DNA from: Curtobacterium sp. ISL-83
Lineage (GTDB): Bacteria; Actinomycetota; Actinomycetes; Actinomycetales; Microbacteriaceae
Reading direction: 5' to 3'
Assembly: GCF_018613895.1 (NCBI RefSeq)
Contig: NZ_JAGGPH010000007.1
Location: 310,001-374,000 of the forward strand
Length of the DNA: 64,000 bases
Position numbers and translations under genes: made by a program. Below are positions 59,672 to 64,000 of the stretch, piece after piece; the stretch's first letter is position 1; the number at the start of each line of letters is the position of its first letter. A model generated the notes under the pieces. The model did not search any database and was not told the origin of the DNA. It worked only from the letters and a program-made list of their open reading frames with translations.

Positions 59672-62600
59672 GTGCCTCCTCGTATGCAGATCTTCCGCTC
59701 CACGCTCGCCGCCGCCGCGTCGGCCCTCGTCGCGCTCGGACTCGTCGTCGCGCCGACCGCCGCCGACCTGCCGAGCGCCACGGCCGCGACGGCGACCACC
59801 ACGCCGACCGCGCTCCCGACCGCGGCGACCCCCGGGACGACGACCGTCTCGATCGCCCCCGCGGACCGCGGGGTGGTGCAGCGCGACGGCGACCTGAAGC
59901 TGACGCTCACCGTGACGAACAACACCGACGCCGACCTCCCCGCCGGCACGGCCGACCTCGACATCTTCCGGTCCGCGAGCACCCGCGACGTGCTCGCCGA
60001 CTGGCTCTCCGAAACCAGTACGACCGGTTACCTCGGCGCCCCGATGGGGAACGTCGGCGTCCCGGCGGTCCCGGCACACCACTCGGTGACCGTGGACTCC
60101 ATCGACATCGTGCCGGGCAACCTCGGTCTCGGCGGGTACTCCTCGTTCGGTGCCCGTCGCATCGCAGCGGCGTACACGGCCGGTGCGACCACCGCCGTCG
60201 GTCGGTCCGCGATCACGTGGAACCCCGCGTTCGACCAGGCGCCGCTCGGCGTCTCCGTGGCGATGCCGATCACGGTGCCCGCCACGAGCGAGTCCCTCCT
60301 GTCGGCGAGCACCCTCGCGTCCGCCACCGCCGTCGACGGCACACTCACCCAACAGCTCGACGCAGCGCAGGGACACAACGTCGCCCTCGCGATCGACCCG
60401 CGCATCATCGCCTCCATCCGGATCCTCGGCGAGAACGCGCCCTCGAGCGCGACGGCGTGGCTCAACCGGCTCGAAGGGCTCCGCAACGAGACCTTCGCGC
60501 TCGCCTACGCAGACGCCGACGTCACCGGGCTCCGGCAGGCAGGGTCCGCGGGGATCCTGTCGCCGATCTCGCTCGACCAGGAGATCAACGCCGACGACTT
60601 CCCCGGAGCGGCGACACCCACCCCGACCCCGACGCCGACGGGCACGCCCACGACGCCGTCCGCCAGCACGACGCCGACCGCCGGGGCCACTGGGCGCCCG
60701 AACGCCGCGGATGCGACGAACGGCGGCTCGACCAACGGCGATTCGACGAACGGTGGCTCGACGAACGGTGGCTCGACCGACCAGCCGGCGATGATCCCCA
60801 CCACGCAGTCGCTCCTCGACTTCCCGTACTCGATGTCGTCCATCGCCTGGCCGGAGGACGCCACCGTCGCCACGGCCGACCTCGGCGCCCTCCGCGCCGC
60901 AGGCGTGAAGAGCACGATCCTCTCGAGCGACAACACCTCGGCCGGCGCCGACACGACCATCCCGGCGTCCGAGCGGATCGGGAACGACCACGTCCTGGTG
61001 TCGGACCGCTCGATGTCGGAACTGCTGCGGGCGGCCGCCACGGCACCGACCCAGCACGAGTACGCGACGGCGATGGCCGAACTGACGGCGACCCTGGCGA
61101 CCGCCGCACGAGCCGGCACCGCGAGCGGCCCGGTCCTCCTGACCCTCGACCGCACGTGGCCGACGGACTCCGGGCGGCTCAGCCAGGCGCTCGACGCCCT
61201 CGAGAGCACGCCCTGGGTCTCGCCCGCCGACCTGTCCACGGCGGCATCGGTCACCGCTGGGTCGCTCACCCTGACCCCGCACGCCGACAGCGACGCCCGG
61301 ATCGACCAGCTCGCCCGCCTGGTCCGTGGCGAGCAGGAGCTCTCCGGGTTCGCGACCGCGCTCGACACCCCGACCGACCTGACCGCACCCGCACGGCTCC
61401 GGTTGCTGGCACTCGCCTCGAACGCCTGGCGCACGGACGACCGCCTCGGCTCCGCGATCGATGCCCGGACCGCCGACTGGGCGAAGCGCGCCTCGGCGGT
61501 GAGCATCGTCGACTCGAGCAGTCTGACCCTGCTCGGCGACAAGTCGTCGTTGCCGATCTCGCTCCGCAACAGCTCCGAGTACCCCGTCACGGTGCGGCTC
61601 TCCGTGCAACCGTCGAGTTCGGCGCTGCACATCGTGCAGAACGACATCGTCGTCAAGATCCAGAAGGACTCGTCCACGCGGACGACGGTGCCCGTGCAGT
61701 CCGTCGCGAACGGCACCGTGCAGCTCACGATGCGGCTGTCGAGCCCGACGGGCGTGGAGATCGCGCAGCCGGCGACCGTGCAGCTCAACGTCCAGGCACA
61801 GTGGGAGACCGTCATCACCGCCGCGGCCGCGATCGCGCTGATCGGCATCTTCGGTTTCGGCATCTTCCGCAGCATCCGGAAGCGGGTGCGTCGCCGCAAC
61901 GGGGAGCTCGACGACGAGGACGACGAGGACCCGAACCGTCCGCTCGCGGTGCAGCCCACCCTGGCCGGGGCGTCCGCCGCGAGCTCGACCGGTTCCGGCT
62001 CGACGGGCACCGGAGCGGGCACGAGCACGCTGGTCATGCCGCCGCGGCACGCGAGCTCGCGGCACGCGAGTTCGACCGCTGGCCTCCACGTCGCGCGCGG
62101 GCCCATCGCCCCGTCCACCGCCGCGGCGACCGCGAGCCGACCCGGCGGAGCCGAACCGGGCCTCCCGACCGACCAGGCGAGCCGCACCGAAGGGTCGGAG
62201 GACCCCGACGAGCCGACCATCAGCGTCACCCAGCCGCAGCAGTCCGTCGACGCCGAGCCGGCGGCCGAGCGCAGCCTCGGCCGGGCGAGCGCGATGCTCG
62301 CGGCGGGCACCATGGTGTCCCGCATCCTCGGGTTCGCGAAGACCTTCGTCCTCGCCTTCGCGATCGGCAACACCGGTTCCGACGCGGCCAACGCCTTCGC
62401 GATCTCCAACCAGTTGCCGAACAACATCTACGCGCTCATCGCCGGCGGCCTGTTGTCCGCCGTGCTGATCCCGCAGATCGTCCGCTCGATGCAGCAGCAC
62501 ACCGACGGCGGCACCGCGTACGTCAACAAGATCGTCACGCTCGGTGGGTCGGCGTTCCTCGTGATCACCGTCGCCGCGACCCTGCTCGCGCCCATGCTCG

Positions 62601-63892
62601 TCCGCCTGTACAGCCAGAGCGCGGGCGACGGCGGCAAGGGCTTCAGCGCCTCGACGACGGACCTCGCGGTGGCGTTCGCGTTCTGGTGCCTGCCGCAGAT
62701 CCTGTTCTACGCGATGTACTCGCTCCTCGGCGAGGTGCTGAACGCCAAGCAGGTGTTCGGCCCGTTCACCTGGGCACCGCTGCTCAACAACGTGATCGCG
62801 ATCGCCGGACTCATCCTGTTCATCGCGCTGTTCGGCGGCCGTGGCGAGAACGCAGCGACGGACGCCTGGACCCCGCTCAAGATCGCGGTACTCGCCGGCA
62901 GCGCCTCGCTCGGCGTGCTCGCCCAGGCGGCGTTCCTGCCGTTCTTCTGGCGGCGCGCGGGGCTGACGTTCCGACCGGACTTCCGCTGGCGCGGGGTCGG
63001 GCTGAAGTCGACCGGGACGGCTGCCGGGTGGCTGTTCGCGATGATCCTCGTCACGCAGCTCGCCGGCGTCGTCCAGGCTCGCGTGGCGTCCTTGGCGACC
63101 GGTGCTGGCAACGCGACGCTGAGCACGACGTGGCTGCTGTTCATGCTGCCGCACTCGATCATCACGGTGTCGATCGCGACGGCGTACTTCACGCGGATGA
63201 GCCACGACGCCGAGCGCGGGGACCTGGCGGCCGTCCGTCGCAACCTGTCGCTGTCCCTGCGCATCGTGGGACTGTTCACGGTCTTCGCGTCGGTGGCGCT
63301 CATCGTCACGGCGATGCCGTTCGCCCGGATCTGGGAGAACGAGTTCGGCAACACGAAGGCGATGGCCTTCGTCCTCGTCGCCTACATGCCGGGGCTCGTG
63401 CTGTTCAGCATGCTCTTCATCATCCAGCGCGTGTTCTGGGCGATGCACGACCACCGCACCCCGTTCCTGATGCAGCTCGTGCAGTCGGGCCTGTTCGTGA
63501 TCGGAGCTCTGTCGGTCGCGATGCTGCCCAGCTCGTCGATCGGCGTCGGCATCGCGATCTGCACGACGATCGCCGGGTCCGCCCAGACCGTCGTCGCCCT
63601 GGTGCTCGTCCGGAAGCGCCTCGACGGCATCGAGGGCGCGATCGTGACCCGCTCGCACGTGCAGTTCGTCATCGCGGCACTGATCGCCGGCGTCGCGGGT
63701 CTGGTCGTCGCGAACTTCTTCGGGGCGTTCTCGGCCGCCGGGTTCGCGATGGCCGACGTCACGGGAGCGTTGGTCACCCTGGTCCTGACCGGCGCCGTGA
63801 TGGTCCTGGTGTACTTCGGCGCCCTGGTCGTCGCGAAGAACGGCGAGATCCGCGGTGCCGTCGATCTCGTGCGCAGCCGACTCGGACGCTGA
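59672..63892 (+). CDS. murJ: fusion of a DUF6049-type exported protein and lipid II flippase MurJ
   Basis: One uninterrupted frame of about 1406 residues. The N-terminal half has a signal peptide (STLAAAASALVALGLVVAPT), a large DUF6049-like surface domain with a Ser/Thr/Gly-rich low-complexity insert (TNGGSTNGDSTNGGSTNGG), a membrane helix (TVITAAAAIALIGIFGFGIF) and a charged tail. After about 140 disordered residues, the MurJ part begins near AMLAAGTMVSRILGFAKTFV and runs through about 14 helices to the end (NQLPNNIYALIAGGLLSAVL, VLIPQIVRSMQQH). MurJ flips lipid II across the membrane. In relatives these are usually neighbouring genes, but a separate murJ start inside the frame cannot be excluded. 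The GTG used precedes MQIFRS; ATG 12 bases later is an alternative. Confidence 0.85.
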   Translation: MPPRMQIFRSTLAAAASALVALGLVVAPTAADLPSATAATATTTPTALPTAATPGTTTVSIAPADRGVVQRDGDLKLTLTVTNNTDADLPAGTADLDIFRSASTRDVLADWLSETSTTGYLGAPMGNVGVPAVPAHHSVTVDSIDIVPGNLGLGGYSSFGARRIAAAYTAGATTAVGRSAITWNPAFDQAPLGVSVAMPITVPATSESLLSASTLASATAVDGTLTQQLDAAQGHNVALAIDPRIIASIRILGENAPSSATAWLNRLEGLRNETFALAYADADVTGLRQAGSAGILSPISLDQEINADDFPGAATPTPTPTPTGTPTTPSASTTPTAGATGRPNAADATNGGSTNGDSTNGGSTNGGSTDQPAMIPTTQSLLDFPYSMSSIAWPEDATVATADLGALRAAGVKSTILSSDNTSAGADTTIPASERIGNDHVLVSDRSMSELLRAAATAPTQHEYATAMAELTATLATAARAGTASGPVLLTLDRTWPTDSGRLSQALDALESTPWVSPADLSTAASVTAGSLTLTPHADSDARIDQLARLVRGEQELSGFATALDTPTDLTAPARLRLLALASNAWRTDDRLGSAIDARTADWAKRASAVSIVDSSSLTLLGDKSSLPISLRNSSEYPVTVRLSVQPSSSALHIVQNDIVVKIQKDSSTRTTVPVQSVANGTVQLTMRLSSPTGVEIAQPATVQLNVQAQWETVITAAAAIALIGIFGFGIFRSIRKRVRRRNGELDDEDDEDPNRPLAVQPTLAGASAASSTGSGSTGTGAGTSTLVMPPRHASSRHASSTAGLHVARGPIAPSTAAATASRPGGAEPGLPTDQASRTEGSEDPDEPTISVTQPQQSVDAEPAAERSLGRASAMLAAGTMVSRILGFAKTFVLAFAIGNTGSDAANAFAISNQLPNNIYALIAGGLLSAVLIPQIVRSMQQHTDGGTAYVNKIVTLGGSAFLVITVAATLLAPMLVRLYSQSAGDGGKGFSASTTDLAVAFAFWCLPQILFYAMYSLLGEVLNAKQVFGPFTWAPLLNNVIAIAGLILFIALFGGRGENAATDAWTPLKIAVLAGSASLGVLAQAAFLPFFWRRAGLTFRPDFRWRGVGLKSTGTAAGWLFAMILVTQLAGVVQARVASLATGAGNATLSTTWLLFMLPHSIITVSIATAYFTRMSHDAERGDLAAVRRNLSLSLRIVGLFTVFASVALIVTAMPFARIWENEFGNTKAMAFVLVAYMPGLVLFSMLFIIQRVFWAMHDHRTPFLMQLVQSGLFVIGALSVAMLPSSSIGVGIAICTTIAGSAQTVVALVLVRKRLDGIEGAIVTRSHVQFVIAALIAGVAGLVVANFFGAFSAAGFAMADVTGALVTLVLTGAVMVLVYFGALVVAKNGEIRGAVDLVRSRLGR

Positions 63893-63938
63893 AGCGCCCG
63901 CTGCCGCTCGTGGTGACGCTGACGTTCGCGCTGGCGTT

Positions 63939-63986
<48 letters not shown>

Positions 63987-64000
63987 CGATGCTGACCGGC

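Noticed and set aside
59582-63658. A minus-strand frame of about 1358 codons opposite the DUF6049-MurJ gene
   Set aside because: Same reason: the translation is Arg/Gly/Asp-rich noise and the plus strand carries a clear MurJ.

Overview
The window is about 64 kb of very GC-rich DNA. Short overlapping operons, many starts without a Shine-Dalgarno site, a monomeric isocitrate dehydrogenase, the order rpsF-ssb-rpsR-rplI-dnaB followed by cca and murJ, and plant-polysaccharide genes all fit a plant-associated actinobacterium of the Microbacteriaceae, most probably Curtobacterium. The genus is inferred from gene content. No rRNA, tRNA, CRISPR array or intact insertion sequence was seen.

Layout. 1-20 kb: an edge-truncated GAF protein coupled to a ThuA protein, icd, an M23 peptidase, a MmyB-type regulator, a methyltransferase, an FBP (FusB-like) protein with a possible leader peptide, two aldo/keto reductases, a thioesterase, a Tat-exported FAD oxidase, a PadR/ABC-transporter operon with a tandem operator, an SGNH hydrolase and an ArsR-like regulator. 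20-27.6 kb: a series of short-chain dehydrogenase-type oxidoreductases, a DHA2-type efflux pump, an alpha/beta hydrolase and a MerR regulator divergent from an SDR gene. 27.7-35.6 kb: a carbohydrate locus with a secreted GH93-like enzyme, a GH1-like enzyme, a complete sugar ABC importer without its ATPase, a perfect 18-bp operator and a LacI regulator, with a 400-bp repeat array between regulator and target. 35.7-45.6 kb: small membrane proteins, a TetR regulator divergent from a membrane protein, a PRC-barrel/DUF2382 stress cluster, a DUF6153-DUF305 pair behind a copper-operator-like dyad, and unknown genes.

45.6-53.8 kb looks like an accessory island between core genes. It has orphan small genes, an SDR remnant, a MarR-controlled cluster with four recognisable operator dyads (SDR, marR, SnoaL-like protein, then an AlkC-like glycosylase overlapping an alkyltransferase-like gene, and a hydrolase), a chimeric marR-arsR pseudogene, and an overlapping pair made of an HTH-ImmA metallopeptidase and an unrecognised protein. 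54.2-63.9 kb is core: dnaB, a cluster of DnaA-box-like nonamers, rplI-rpsR-ssb-rpsF, cca, and one continuous reading frame joining a DUF6049-type exported protein to the lipid II flippase MurJ. This order is typical of the neighbourhood of oriC.

Two window-wide patterns stand out. One is a family of about eleven nearly identical 43-56-bp palindromes, each just past a stop codon, acting most likely as terminators. The other is a TAnnnT hexamer 6-9 bases before the start codon of many genes, suggesting leaderless transcripts.
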